Below are positions 25,694-34,410 of a stretch of 52,246 nucleotides of DNA, piece by piece. A program made the translations under genes and the position numbers. Positions within the stretch are counted from its first letter, which is position 1; every line of letters starts with the position of its first letter. Location: the NCBI GenBank assembly GCA_003169695.1, contig PNAS01000069.1, positions 1-52,246 of the forward strand, in the 5' to 3' direction. Under the pieces are notes generated by a model that saw nothing but the letters and a program-made list of their open reading frames with translations, did no database searches and was not told the origin of the DNA. The stretch comes from Spartobacteria bacterium (GTDB taxonomy: Bacteria; Verrucomicrobiota; Verrucomicrobiia; Chthoniobacterales; UBA10450).

Positions 25694-26671
25694 ATGCCCA
25701 AGTTATCTCAATCCAGGATGGCAAGGGAACGCGATACCGAAATCGCTCGCGTCTTGGACATTTTACATAGGTGGGGGATCCATACATTGGGTCAGTTCGC
25801 CGCCTTGAATAAGCAAGAAGTGGGGGCGCGACTCGGCCCCATCGGTCTTCAGCTTTGGGACCGCGCCAAAGGAAAAACCACGCGTCTCTTGAAACTTGTT
25901 TCACCGCCGGAGTCTTTCGAGGAAGCATTCGAATTCGAAAACGAAATCGAAACGGTCGAACCGCTGCTCTTTATGCTGCGCCGATTTCTGCAGCAAATAT
26001 CGCTCCGGCTCGACGCGCTTTACCTGGTCGCCAGGGAGCTTCGACTGCAAATTACCTTCAGCGATAAGAGCGCTTATCGGCACCAGTTTAAAATTCCGGA
26101 ACCGACCAATAATGGCGATGTGCTTTTTCGGATGCTGCACACGCATCTGGAGAATTTTAAAGCTGACTTTCCGATTATTGCAGTCGCTCTGGAGGCCGAG
26201 GCAGCAAAGCCATCCTATCAACAATTCAACATGTTTGAGACTGCGTTGCGTGATCCGGCGCGTCTTTCAGAAACGCTCGCTCGTTTAACCGGCCTCCTCG
26301 GCGCCGATCGCGTCGGCACGCCGGTTCTGGAAGAGACGCATCGGCCTGATGCTTTTCGAATGGAACCATTTGCCTGGCAGTTGAAAGAAACAGTGGGCGA
26401 AATAGAGCCATTGCCTTCCTGCGCCCTGCGCCGATTTCGCTCGCCTGCGCCGGCTTCGATGTTGCTGGTGAAAAATAGGCCGTCTCATCTGCGCAGCGCC
26501 GAAATTCATGGTGACGTGCTCCGGCAAAAAGGTCCTTACATGGCATCGGGAAATTGGTGGGACGAAAAAGCCTGGGAACGCGCCGAATGGGATTTGGAGC
26601 TGGAGAACGGCGCGCTCTGCCAATGCCATTCACGCGAGGGCCGATGGGAACTCGACGGAGTTTATGATTGA
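25694..26671 (+). CDS. imuB: ImuB C-terminal half (split Y-family polymerase-like protein)
   Basis: This 325-residue ORF carries the thumb, little-finger and C-terminal parts of ImuB: EIARVLDILHRWGIHTLGQFAAL, LGPIGLQLWDRAKGK, PPESFEEAFEFENEIETVEPLLFMLRRFL, KIPEPTNNGDVLFRMLHTHLENF and QQFNMFETALRDPARLSETLARLTGLLGADRVGTPVL. It starts almost exactly where the minus-strand imuB fragment (15881-16402) stops, so little is lost between the two. The first 15 residues (MPKLSQSRMARERDT) look non-homologous, supplied by the junction. It precedes dnaE2 with a 142-base gap holding a palindromic repeat. No strong ribosome site is seen. It may be a functional second subunit or a relic. Confidence 0.9.
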   Translation: MPKLSQSRMARERDTEIARVLDILHRWGIHTLGQFAALNKQEVGARLGPIGLQLWDRAKGKTTRLLKLVSPPESFEEAFEFENEIETVEPLLFMLRRFLQQISLRLDALYLVARELRLQITFSDKSAYRHQFKIPEPTNNGDVLFRMLHTHLENFKADFPIIAVALEAEAAKPSYQQFNMFETALRDPARLSETLARLTGLLGADRVGTPVLEETHRPDAFRMEPFAWQLKETVGEIEPLPSCALRRFRSPAPASMLLVKNRPSHLRSAEIHGDVLRQKGPYMASGNWWDEKAWERAEWDLELENGALCQCHSREGRWELDGVYD

Positions 26672-26700
26672 ACGGGTTTCAAAATCAAACGTGGCATTTT

Positions 26701-26768
26701 GTAGGGCGTTTCTGTGAAACGCCATCGCATCCGTCTTGGGGGAATGGCGTCTGACACAGACGCCCTAC
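26701..26768. repeat. GTAGGGCG palindromic repeat, copy 2
   Basis: The element runs from GTAGGGCG to CGCCCTAC, with two self-complementary arms (GGCGTTTC..GAAACGCC and GGCGTCTG..CAGACGCC). It sits between imuB-C and dnaE2. Its reverse complement matches the element at 39361 almost completely in both arms, differing mainly in the centre. It could attenuate readthrough from imuB-C to dnaE2. Confidence 0.85.
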
Positions 26769-26813
26769 AACGCGCCAATCGACTTTTGAACCCGCTTCTA
26801 GAGAACCGCGCGT

Positions 26814-29800
26814 ATGTCTTATGTTGAGTTACATGCGTGCAGCGCGTTCAGCTTTCTGCGGGGAGCGTCTTCTCCAGAACAACTAGCTGAAACCGCAGCC
26901 GAGCTCGAGATGCCGGCGATGGCGTTGCTCGATCGCAACGGCGTCTACGGCGCGCAACGCTTTTCCGTCGCCGCCCGGGAGCAAAATGTTCGGCCCATTG
27001 TGGGCTCTGAATTGAGCATGGAGGATGGATGCGTTTTGCCGGTCCTCGTGAAGAACCGCACCGGTTACAAAAATCTCTGCGAGCTACTCACGCACGCGCA
27101 TCTCCGCAGTGAAAAGGGAAGCTGTCTCGTTCGCTGGGATGAACTGGCGGAATTTTCCGAAGGGCTGGTGGGGTTCTTCGGCGCGCAGGCAGCCTGCGTG
27201 CCCCGGAATTTTGCGGAAAATGCGCAGGTTTTAATCGACGTCTTCGGTCGCGACAATGTCTTCATCGAGATCCAGCGCCACTTCCTGCGCGCTGAAGATC
27301 GGATCAACCGGCGACTCTCTGATCTGGCGGAACATTACCGGCTGCTGGTTGTCGCTACCAATGGTGTGCGCTATGCCCGTCCAAACGGCCGGCAGGCGCT
27401 CGATGTTTTTACCTGCATTCGCGAACACACACATCTCGACGCTGCGGGCAAACTGTTAAGCCGAAACGCGGAAAGACATCTAAAGAGCGATGCCGAAATG
27501 CGCGCGCTCTTTCACGATCGCTTGGACGCGATTGAAAACACGGGGCGCCTCGCTGAACGCCTCGAATTTTCCCTGGAGAAGATCGGTTACGAATTCCCGG
27601 CCTTTCTTGTTCCCGATGGGCACGACATGGATTCGTTTTTGCGCACGATCACACTCTTTGGCGCGCAGCAGCGTTACTCGTCCATCAGCACGGCCGTGAA
27701 GCAGAAGCTCGAGGAGGAATTGGGCCTGATCCAAAGGCTCGGATTCTCCGGTTATTTTTTGATCGTCTGGGACATCATTAATTTCTGCCGGGAACACAAC
27801 GTCATGGTGCAGGGCCGCGGCAGCGCGGCGAACAGCGCGGTTTGTTATTGCTTGGGAATCACGCCGGTGGATCCGGTGAGCAACCATCTGGTCTTCGAAC
27901 GATTTCTCAGCGAAGGCCGGAAAGGCTGGCCTGATATCGACCTCGATCTGCCGAGCGGTGATCGCCGCGAGAGCGTGATCCAGGAAGTTTACCGGCGTTA
28001 CGGCAAACACGGGGCGGCGATGACCGCGAACGTCATCACCTATCGGGGACGAAGCGCCGCGCGTGAGATTGGCAAAGCCTTAAACTTCTCGTCTAATATC
28101 CTGGATCGGTTTTCGCATCTTTTTGCGCATGGCGACTTTCCACACACCCTCGATCTTGCGGCGCAGATCGAGCAGGCGGGTTTACCGAAAGCGCACCCGC
28201 GGATGCCGGCATTCATCTCGTTGTATCAAGCCATCTACGGATTGCCGCGCCATCTCGGGCAACATTCCGGCGGGATGATTATCTGCCAGGGAAAACTCAG
28301 TTCCTTTGTGCCGCTGGAAAATGCCTCGATGCCTGGCCGGGTCGTGGCGCAATGGGACAAGGATGATTGTGAAGATCTCGGCATCGTGAAGGTAGATCTG
28401 CTCGGGCTCGGCATGATGTCGGTGATGCAAGATGCATTAGAGTTCTGCCGCGAACGCGGGCGGCCACTCGATCTCGCTCACCTCCCCACGGATGATGCGG
28501 CGACGTATGAAATGATGCAGAAGGCCGACACGATCGGAGTTTTTCAAATCGAGAGCCGCGCGCAGATGGCAACGCTGCCGCGCATGCAGCCGAAATGTTT
28601 TTACGATGTCGTGATCGAAGTCGCGATTATTCGGCCGGGGCCGATCCAGGGCAATATGGTGCATCCATATTTGGCGCGCCGCGCCGAACGCGAAGAGGTC
28701 ACGTATTTCGATCCGCGCCTTGAACCGATCCTGGAACGCACCCTCGGGGTGCCATTATTTCAGGAGCAGATGCTGAAGATCGCCATGATCATGGCGGATT
28801 TTTCCGGCAACGAAGCGGAAGAACTGCGGCGCGCTCTCAGTTTTCATCGGTCGCAGGAAAGAATGGAGAAAGTGAGCGTGAAATTACGGGCCGGGATGAC
28901 CCGGAACAATGTCGCGCCGGAAGTCATCGAGAAGATCATTCAGTCGATCGCGTCGTTTGCGCTTTATGGGTTTCCCGAGTCGCACGCGATCAGCTTCGCG
29001 ATTTTAGCGTATGGCAGCGCGTACTTGAAAGTGCATCGCGCGCCGGAGTTCTACGCGAGTTTGTTGAACAATCAGCCGATGGGTTTTTATACGCCGGCCA
29101 CGATCGTGAAAGATGCAAGCCGGCACGGGGTGCGGATTCAGCCGGTCTGTGTGAGGGAATCGGAGTGGCGTTGTAAGGTCATTTCGGACGATACGGTTCG
29201 GTTGGGGTTTTGTGTGGTAAACGGGCTGCGGAAGGAGCATGGGGAAAGGCTTGTCGAAGAGCGGGGCGTCGCGCCGTTTCAATCGCTCGATGATCTGAAG
29301 TGGCGGGTGGCGTTAACAAAAGAGGAACTACGGACGCTCGCGGAATTGGGAGCGCTCAATTGTTTTGCGGAGCATCGGCGGGCGGCTATGTGGCGGGTGG
29401 AGGAGACGGCGCCGGACGACTTGTTTGCTTCGCGATCCGCAAATGGTAAGCGCAGCCTGTCTATCGCAGAAGGTCAACCGCGGGTATGCGAGGTCCCTTG
29501 CTTTGCTCGGGATAACAAACAACGGAAGTCGCCGCTGCAGCCGATGACGATGCCGGAGCGGGTGAAGGCGGATTACGATGGGATGAATCTCACCACAGGG
29601 CCGCATCCGATGAAGTTGCTGCGGCAGCATTTGCCGAATATTTGGCGTGCAAGCGATCTCGTATCCGCACGCCATGGCGACACGGTTCAGATTGCCGGGA
29701 ATGTGATTTGCCGTCAGCGGCCCGGCACGGCGAAAGGCTTTGTCTTTGTTAGTCTCGAGGATGAGACTGGAGTTTCCAATGCGATTGTTACGCCGGATTT

Positions 29801-29957
29801 ATTTGAGCGGGTCCGGCTCTTGATTACCGAAGAGCCGTTTCTGATTATCGAAGGGACGGTGCAGAATTCCGAGAACGTGGTGCTGATCAAGGCACAGGAG
29901 ATCAGAGCGCTTGCGCACGAACAACTTGTCGGAACTGATTCGCATGACTTTCATTGA
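26814..29957 (+). CDS. dnaE2: DnaE2 error-prone DNA polymerase III alpha subunit
   Basis: The SOS-mutasome polymerase partner of ImuA and ImuB. The 1047 residues match DnaE2 length. It has an N-terminal PHP domain (YVELHACSAFSFLRGASSPE), polymerase palm motifs QGRGSAANSAVCYCLGI and PDIDLDLPSGDRRE with two catalytic Asp, and the third Asp in IVKVDLLGLGMM, then the finger block with ELRRALSFHRSQERM, a tandem HhH region and a C-terminal OB domain (VQIAGNVICRQRPGTAKGFVFVSLEDETG). Start ATG 26814 gives MSYVELHACSAF. The gene is unbroken. In related genomes it normally follows imuB; here it follows the detached C-half. Confidence 0.96.
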   Translation: MSYVELHACSAFSFLRGASSPEQLAETAAELEMPAMALLDRNGVYGAQRFSVAAREQNVRPIVGSELSMEDGCVLPVLVKNRTGYKNLCELLTHAHLRSEKGSCLVRWDELAEFSEGLVGFFGAQAACVPRNFAENAQVLIDVFGRDNVFIEIQRHFLRAEDRINRRLSDLAEHYRLLVVATNGVRYARPNGRQALDVFTCIREHTHLDAAGKLLSRNAERHLKSDAEMRALFHDRLDAIENTGRLAERLEFSLEKIGYEFPAFLVPDGHDMDSFLRTITLFGAQQRYSSISTAVKQKLEEELGLIQRLGFSGYFLIVWDIINFCREHNVMVQGRGSAANSAVCYCLGITPVDPVSNHLVFERFLSEGRKGWPDIDLDLPSGDRRESVIQEVYRRYGKHGAAMTANVITYRGRSAAREIGKALNFSSNILDRFSHLFAHGDFPHTLDLAAQIEQAGLPKAHPRMPAFISLYQAIYGLPRHLGQHSGGMIICQGKLSSFVPLENASMPGRVVAQWDKDDCEDLGIVKVDLLGLGMMSVMQDALEFCRERGRPLDLAHLPTDDAATYEMMQKADTIGVFQIESRAQMATLPRMQPKCFYDVVIEVAIIRPGPIQGNMVHPYLARRAEREEVTYFDPRLEPILERTLGVPLFQEQMLKIAMIMADFSGNEAEELRRALSFHRSQERMEKVSVKLRAGMTRNNVAPEVIEKIIQSIASFALYGFPESHAISFAILAYGSAYLKVHRAPEFYASLLNNQPMGFYTPATIVKDASRHGVRIQPVCVRESEWRCKVISDDTVRLGFCVVNGLRKEHGERLVEERGVAPFQSLDDLKWRVALTKEELRTLAELGALNCFAEHRRAAMWRVEETAPDDLFASRSANGKRSLSIAEGQPRVCEVPCFARDNKQRKSPLQPMTMPERVKADYDGMNLTTGPHPMKLLRQHLPNIWRASDLVSARHGDTVQIAGNVICRQRPGTAKGFVFVSLEDETGVSNAIVTPDLFERVRLLITEEPFLIIEGTVQNSENVVLIKAQEIRALAHEQLVGTDSHDFH

Positions 29958-30041
29958 ACGGGGTAGGCGATGACATTCGACGCGCCTCGGCGCCATTATT
30001 TGCCATCGTGCGACGCGCACGACCCACCTTGTTGCGCAGCC

Positions 30042-30263
30042 TTAATGGCAGCCGCAGCCAGATCCGTGGGAACCGACTGAACCGACTGAGGGACCGGTCG
30101 AGCCACCGGGGACGTGAACGCCATAGCCGCCGGAAATCACGCGCCGGACTGGCTCGCCAGTTTTTGGATCCACCCGAAGCGGTTCATCTTTCATGCTCTG
30201 CTTCACCTCGAGCCGGCGGACCGGCTTGGAGGGATCGGTGGTTTCGTAAACGTAGATTGGCAT
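30042..30263 (-). CDS. FmdB-family small protein with a Gly/Ser/Cys tail
   Basis: A 73-residue protein beginning MPIYVYETTDPSKPVRRLEVKQSMKDEPL, matching the FmdB regulatory/zinc-ribbon family, with EPVRRVISGGYG. The usual CxxC pairs of the ribbon are not seen; instead the C-terminus is a flexible Gly/Ser stretch ending in SGCGCH, which could bind a metal. It lies 6 bases from the gnd stop on the same strand. Role unknown. Confidence 0.85.
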   Translation of the reverse strand: MPIYVYETTDPSKPVRRLEVKQSMKDEPLRVDPKTGEPVRRVISGGYGVHVPGGSTGPSVGSVGSHGSGCGCH

Positions 30264-30269
30264 CTGATC

Positions 30270-31748
30270 CTATTCGCCGGCGCGTTGCGACGGTTTTGGC
30301 TCCGCTGCTCTCTCGCTCGGTTGTTTACCCGAATCAAGCCACTCGGTGTGAAAGACGCCCGGCTTGTCGACGCGCTCGTAGGTGTGCGCGCCAAAAAAAT
30401 CTCGCTGTGCCTGAAGCAGATTCGAAGGCAAACGCGCCGATCGGTAGCTATCGAAGTAGGCGAGCGAGGCGCTGAAGGCCGGGACCGCGACCCCGTGTTT
30501 GACTGCGGCAGCGACCGCGACGCGCCAGTTATCCTGAGTCCGTTCGATGATCCCGGTGAAGTACTGGTCGAGGAGGAGATTGTGCAGCGCCGGATTGCGT
30601 TCATAGGCTTCCTTGATCCGATTCAAAAACTTCGCGCGGATGATGCAACCGCCGCGCCAAATGGTGGCGATGTCGCCGAAATTCAAATCCCAATGTGAAC
30701 CGGTGCTGGCGGCGCCCAGAAGTTCCATGCCTTGGGCATAGGAGACGATCTTTGAAGCATAGAGTGCATCGCGCACAGCCGCGATCAGGTCAGCGCGATC
30801 GCCGGCAAACTTCGGCACTTTTGGCTGCGGCAAAATTTTCGATGAGTCAACCCGTTCCTGTTTTCGCGATGAGATAACGCGCGCTTCGACAGCGGCATTG
30901 ATCGTGGAAATCACAACGGACTGATTCAACGCCGACTGCAAGGTCCACAGGCCGGTGCCTTTTTGTCCAGCCTTGTCGAGGATGACGTCGACAAGAGGCT
31001 TGCCGGTATCCGGGTCGCTTTTGCGAAAGATCTGCGAGGTAATCTCAATGAGATAACTATTCAGGTCACCCTTGTTCCATTCGGTGAAAATATCGGCCAA
31101 CTCCTTGGCCTCAAGACCAGCGACGTCTTTCAAGATCGCGTAGGCTTCGCAAATTAGTTGCATGTCGCCGTACTCGATGCCGTTGTGCACCATCTTCACG
31201 TAGTGGCCGGCGCCATCAGGCCCCATGTAACGGCAGCAGGGTTCGCCGTCGACGATTGCCGCGATTCTGGTGAAGATCGGTGCAATTATTTCCCACGATT
31301 CGCGTGAGCCGCCGGGCATGAGTGATGGACCTTTGAGCGCGCCTTCTTCGCCCCCCGAAACGCCGCAGCCGACGAAATGCAGGCCGCGCCCTTCCAAATC
31401 TTTGCAGCGGCGTTGAGTGTCGGTAAAAAGAGAATTGCCTCCGTCGATAATCACGTCGTCTTTTTCGAGAAGCGGTGTGAGCTGGTTGATGACCGCGTCC
31501 ACCGGCGCGCCGGCTTTGACCATGATCATTGCTTTACGCGGGCGCTTGAGGACGCCGACGAATTCCTCCATCGTACGCGTCGGTTGAATGTTTTTTCCCT
31601 TCGCTTTCCCCGCGGCGAATTTATCAGTCACTTCAACGGTCCGGTTGAAGACGGCGACAGTAAATCCCTTCGATTCCATATTGAGGACGAGGTTTTCGCC
31701 CATGACAGCGAGACCGATCAGTCCGATATCACATTGATTCGTGCTCAT
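30270..31748 (-). CDS. gnd: 6-phosphogluconate dehydrogenase (decarboxylating)
   Basis: The oxidative pentose-phosphate enzyme producing ribulose-5-phosphate and NADPH. Rossmann motif GLIGLAVMGENLVLNM, NADP-type VFNRTVEVTD, substrate region GVSGGEEGAL, the catalytic HYVKMVHNGIEYGDMQ and the family signature ILDKAGQKGTGLWT are all present in 492 residues, the normal length. ATG 31748 is chosen because GGAGAT lies 8 bases before it and MSTNQCDIGLIGLAVMG is the expected N-terminus. The moaE gene is divergent across a 64-base gap. Confidence 0.96.
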   Translation of the reverse strand: MSTNQCDIGLIGLAVMGENLVLNMESKGFTVAVFNRTVEVTDKFAAGKAKGKNIQPTRTMEEFVGVLKRPRKAMIMVKAGAPVDAVINQLTPLLEKDDVIIDGGNSLFTDTQRRCKDLEGRGLHFVGCGVSGGEEGALKGPSLMPGGSRESWEIIAPIFTRIAAIVDGEPCCRYMGPDGAGHYVKMVHNGIEYGDMQLICEAYAILKDVAGLEAKELADIFTEWNKGDLNSYLIEITSQIFRKSDPDTGKPLVDVILDKAGQKGTGLWTLQSALNQSVVISTINAAVEARVISSRKQERVDSSKILPQPKVPKFAGDRADLIAAVRDALYASKIVSYAQGMELLGAASTGSHWDLNFGDIATIWRGGCIIRAKFLNRIKEAYERNPALHNLLLDQYFTGIIERTQDNWRVAVAAAVKHGVAVPAFSASLAYFDSYRSARLPSNLLQAQRDFFGAHTYERVDKPGVFHTEWLDSGKQPSERAAEPKPSQRAGE

Positions 31749-31812
31749 TTTGAGTATCTCCTTGATCACGCCGGAATCGGCGGTGGCACACTCTATCCGG
31801 TTCTAATAGCGC

Positions 31813-32274
31813 ATGGCAATTTCCGTTTGCGAAGTTTCGATCACCCAATCGCCGCTTGATTTGCCGGCGCGAGAGAATGATTCGGCATCGGGCGCGCTTG
31901 TGGATTTTTGGGGAATTGTGCGTGCGCTCGAAGATGGAAGGGAAATCACCGGGATCGAATACGAAGCGCATGGCTCAATGGCGGAACATCAAATGCGAGG
32001 CCTCGCAGAAATCGCGATCGGCAAATTTGGCTTAACCAAAGTCGTCATCCGCCATCGAATCGGCTTTGTGCCGGCAGCGGAAGCGTCGATCGTTGTTCGC
32101 GTAGCGAGCGCCCGCCGTTCGGCCGCATTCAGTGCAAATCAATGGATCATGGATGAACTTAAGCGGACCGTGCCGATCTGGAAACATCCGGTGTTCCAGG
32201 ATGGAGACATTTCGGGGGGAACCTCTGCCGAGAAACTGCAAGGAAGTTTGGATCCTTCATCCTCGCGCGCATGA
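31813..32274 (+). CDS. moaE: Molybdopterin synthase large subunit MoaE
   Basis: MoaE, with MoaD thiocarboxylate, inserts the dithiolene sulfurs into cyclic pyranopterin monophosphate. The 153-residue protein has the family segments ASGALVDFWGIVRALEDGREITGIEYEAH, VVIRHRIGFVPAAEASIVVRVAS and VPIWKHPVF, which includes one of the active-site lysines. moaD and other cofactor genes are not in the window. Its stop overlaps the pgsA start (ATGA). Confidence 0.9.
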   Translation: MAISVCEVSITQSPLDLPARENDSASGALVDFWGIVRALEDGREITGIEYEAHGSMAEHQMRGLAEIAIGKFGLTKVVIRHRIGFVPAAEASIVVRVASARRSAAFSANQWIMDELKRTVPIWKHPVFQDGDISGGTSAEKLQGSLDPSSSRA

Positions 32275-32849
32275 ACTGGGCAAATCGCCTAACCATCAGC
32301 CGGCTGGTCTTGACAATTCTTTTTGTTGCGGCGCTCAACTCGACCTGGGTCTACGGGCGCACCGCGGCACTGATCATCTTTTTGTTGGCTGGGGTTACCG
32401 ATTTTTTCGACGGCGAAATTGCGCGCCGCTACGGATCGGTCACGAATTTCGGGAAGCTGATGGATCCACTCGTGGATAAGATCATGATGGCGGCGGCGTT
32501 TATTTCGCTGGTGCCACTAAAGGCAATTCCCGCCTGGGCTGCGACGACGGTGGTGGCGCGGGATTTTTTGATCACGGGCTTGCGTCTGATGGCAAGTGCG
32601 AGAGGCCAAATTCTGCCTGCGGAACGCCTCGGGAAGCACAAGACTTCGTGGCAGATTATTACGGTTGTCTTTTTCCTCGTGCTGCTTTCTGCGCGCGAAC
32701 TGAAATATGCTGAAGGCGAAAGCGGCTGGTGGTTTCGCGCGTGGAATGAGGGCGGGCCGTTGCTGGTCTGGATCGCGGTGGGCTTTACCGTGTACTCCGG
32801 ACTTCGCTACGCCTGGCGCCATCGGGACGTTATCGCGCCGGATCAGTAG
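32271..32849 (+). CDS. pgsA: CDP-diacylglycerol-glycerol-3-phosphate 3-phosphatidyltransferase
   Basis: PgsA makes phosphatidylglycerol-phosphate in the inner membrane. The CDP-alcohol phosphotransferase motif D-G-x2-A-R-x8-G-x3-D-x3-D is read as FFDGEIARRYGSVTNFGKLMDPLVDK. The N-terminus NWANRLTISRLVLTILFV is the standard first span, and about five spans are present in 192 residues. It overlaps moaE by four bases, so the two are translated together although functionally unrelated. Confidence 0.92.
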   Translation: MNWANRLTISRLVLTILFVAALNSTWVYGRTAALIIFLLAGVTDFFDGEIARRYGSVTNFGKLMDPLVDKIMMAAAFISLVPLKAIPAWAATTVVARDFLITGLRLMASARGQILPAERLGKHKTSWQIITVVFFLVLLSARELKYAEGESGWWFRAWNEGGPLLVWIAVGFTVYSGLRYAWRHRDVIAPDQ

Positions 32850-32917
32850 AGAAGCCAACGGCTCGCTGAGCAGAGCGAGGCACTGTCTCATTCCCCGGCA
32901 CGCGGCTGCACGAGGTA

Positions 32918-32988
32918 AGCGGGTGAAGGGAATCGAACCCTCGTCAGTAGCTTGGAAGGCTACAGCTCTACCATTGAGCTACACCCGC
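32918..32988 (-). tRNA. tRNA-Gly (anticodon TCC)
   Basis: On the minus strand the acceptor arms are GCGGGTG and CACCCGC with discriminator T. The D-arm is GCTCAATGGTAGAGC, the anticodon arm is GTAGC-CTTCCAA-GCTAC with anticodon TCC, and the T-arm is GAGGGTTCGATTCCCTT. All arms pair; CCA is not encoded. The length is 71 bases. Confidence 0.93.
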
Positions 32989-33097
32989 GCGCGAGTAAGC
33001 TGATGCGGCTCGCGACAGCTGCCAAGTTCTTTCTGGGTTGCGGTGGGTCGTCCTTCATCTTGCGTTTTCCGGCGACGCGATCTAGCTAGATGGAATC

Positions 33098-33802
33098 ATG
33101 AAAATCCGTGGTCTCGGTCTGATCGTCACTGCATTTCTGTTGGTCACGGCGCGTGGCGATCTCACCATTGTTCAAAAGGTTGAAGGAAGCGGTTCGGTCA
33201 AACAAATCACGACGAAACTCAAAGGCGACAAAGCGCGAGTGGAGGTGGCTCCGGAAGTCACAACGATCATCGACAGCAAGAGCGGCGAGGTGCTTAGTTT
33301 GATGAACGCAAAAAAGAAATTCCTGCGCATCTCGGCCGATAAGTCCAAGGCGATCGCCGAGATGGCAAGTAAGTACGCCGGAGATTCGGCGGGTGCGGCC
33401 GAAAAGTCGAAGCTTACACCCACCGGCAAGAAGGAAATGATTAACGGATACCAAGCCGAGGAATATGTCAGGGAGTCCCCTTCGGTTAAGGAAGGCTATT
33501 GGATCGCACTCAAGTACCCCGATTCGGCTGCAATCGTGAAACAACTTCAGGCGATAATTCCGGCCGCCTGGAATGACATCGCGAAAGGAATGTTCGATTA
33601 CCGCGATTTCCCCGGTCTCCCGTTGCGCACGATCGTAAAGACGGGCGGAAGGGAGATCACTAGCACGATCATCTCCATCAAACAGGACCCATTGAGTGAA
33701 GCGGAATTCTCGGTTCCGAAAGATTTCGAGGAACTAAAAGTCCCCAACCTCCAGGAAATGTTTTCCGAGAAGCCGTCCGTTACGCGTCCAACGAAACCGT
33801 GA
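33098..33802 (+). CDS. Exported DUF4412-type protein of unknown function
   Basis: A 234-residue protein with a signal peptide (GLGLIVTAFLLVTARG) and a periplasmic beta-rich body: DLTIVQKVEGSGSVKQITTKLKGDKARVE, TTIIDSKSGEVLSLMNAKKKFLRIS, and YQAEEYVRESPS. This 'transparent probe' pattern of a metal- or lipid-associated beta sandwich matches the DUF4412 family. Its stop overlaps the GTG start of the Maf gene (GTGA), so they are coupled. A function is not known. Confidence 0.75.
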   Translation: MKIRGLGLIVTAFLLVTARGDLTIVQKVEGSGSVKQITTKLKGDKARVEVAPEVTTIIDSKSGEVLSLMNAKKKFLRISADKSKAIAEMASKYAGDSAGAAEKSKLTPTGKKEMINGYQAEEYVRESPSVKEGYWIALKYPDSAAIVKQLQAIIPAAWNDIAKGMFDYRDFPGLPLRTIVKTGGREITSTIISIKQDPLSEAEFSVPKDFEELKVPNLQEMFSEKPSVTRPTKP

Positions 33803-34410
33803 CGGCCGAGCGTCCGTCGCCGCGAGTGGTTCCACGTTTCGTTCTCGCCTCGGGTTCGCCCCGACGCCGGCACTTACTGGAGAAAGCCGGTTACGAATTC
33901 GATGTCGTGCTGCCCGTGGTCGCCGAAGTCTCGGACGCGTGGCTCACCATCCGGGAGGCAACGGCCTGCAACGCGATGCGCAAGGCGCTGGAGGTGGCGC
34001 AAAATGCACCCGGCGCGGTTGTCTTGGGCGCGGACACGCTCGTCGCGCTCGACGGCCGCGTGATCGGAAAACCCGCGGATCTCGCCAGTGCAGCAGGAAT
34101 ATTGCGGCGATTAGGCGGCCGCTCGCACGAAGTTTGGACGTCAGTCTTCGTTTGCCATCCCGCAAGCGGGCGGGCGCATAGTTTTCAGGAAGTGTCGCAA
34201 GTGCGTTTCCGCAAGCTCAACCATCGCGCCATCGCGAAATATCTGGCAAAAGTGGATCCGCTCGATAAGGCGGGCGCGTACGCCGCGCAAGGTCACGGCG
34301 TGGAAATCATCGAGCGAATCGAAGGATCGTACAGCAACGTCGTTGGTTTGCCGATGGAAGAGACTGCGCGCGTTCTTCGCGCTTTTGGAATCACGAGCCG
34401 GCGCAATTAA
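33799..34410 (+). CDS. maf: Maf-family nucleoside triphosphate pyrophosphatase
   Basis: Maf proteins hydrolyse non-canonical or pyrimidine nucleoside triphosphates. Key residues are in LASGSPRRRHLLEKAGY at the N-terminus, the catalytic Asp region VVLGADTLVALDGRVIGKP, and GAYAAQGHGVEIIERIEGSYSNVVGLP. The start is GTG 33799, overlapping the previous stop; 203 residues is normal. The next gene is convergent and overlaps its last four bases. Confidence 0.93.
   Translation: MTAERPSPRVVPRFVLASGSPRRRHLLEKAGYEFDVVLPVVAEVSDAWLTIREATACNAMRKALEVAQNAPGAVVLGADTLVALDGRVIGKPADLASAAGILRRLGGRSHEVWTSVFVCHPASGRAHSFQEVSQVRFRKLNHRAIAKYLAKVDPLDKAGAYAAQGHGVEIIERIEGSYSNVVGLPMEETARVLRAFGITSRRN

Noticed and set aside
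15083..26768. Recombination between the two GTAGGGCG repeats as the cause of the inversion
   Set aside because: The breakpoints (about 15.88 and 25.69 kb) are 0.7-1 kb away from the repeats and the two copies share only their tips, so simple homologous exchange at these repeats does not explain it.
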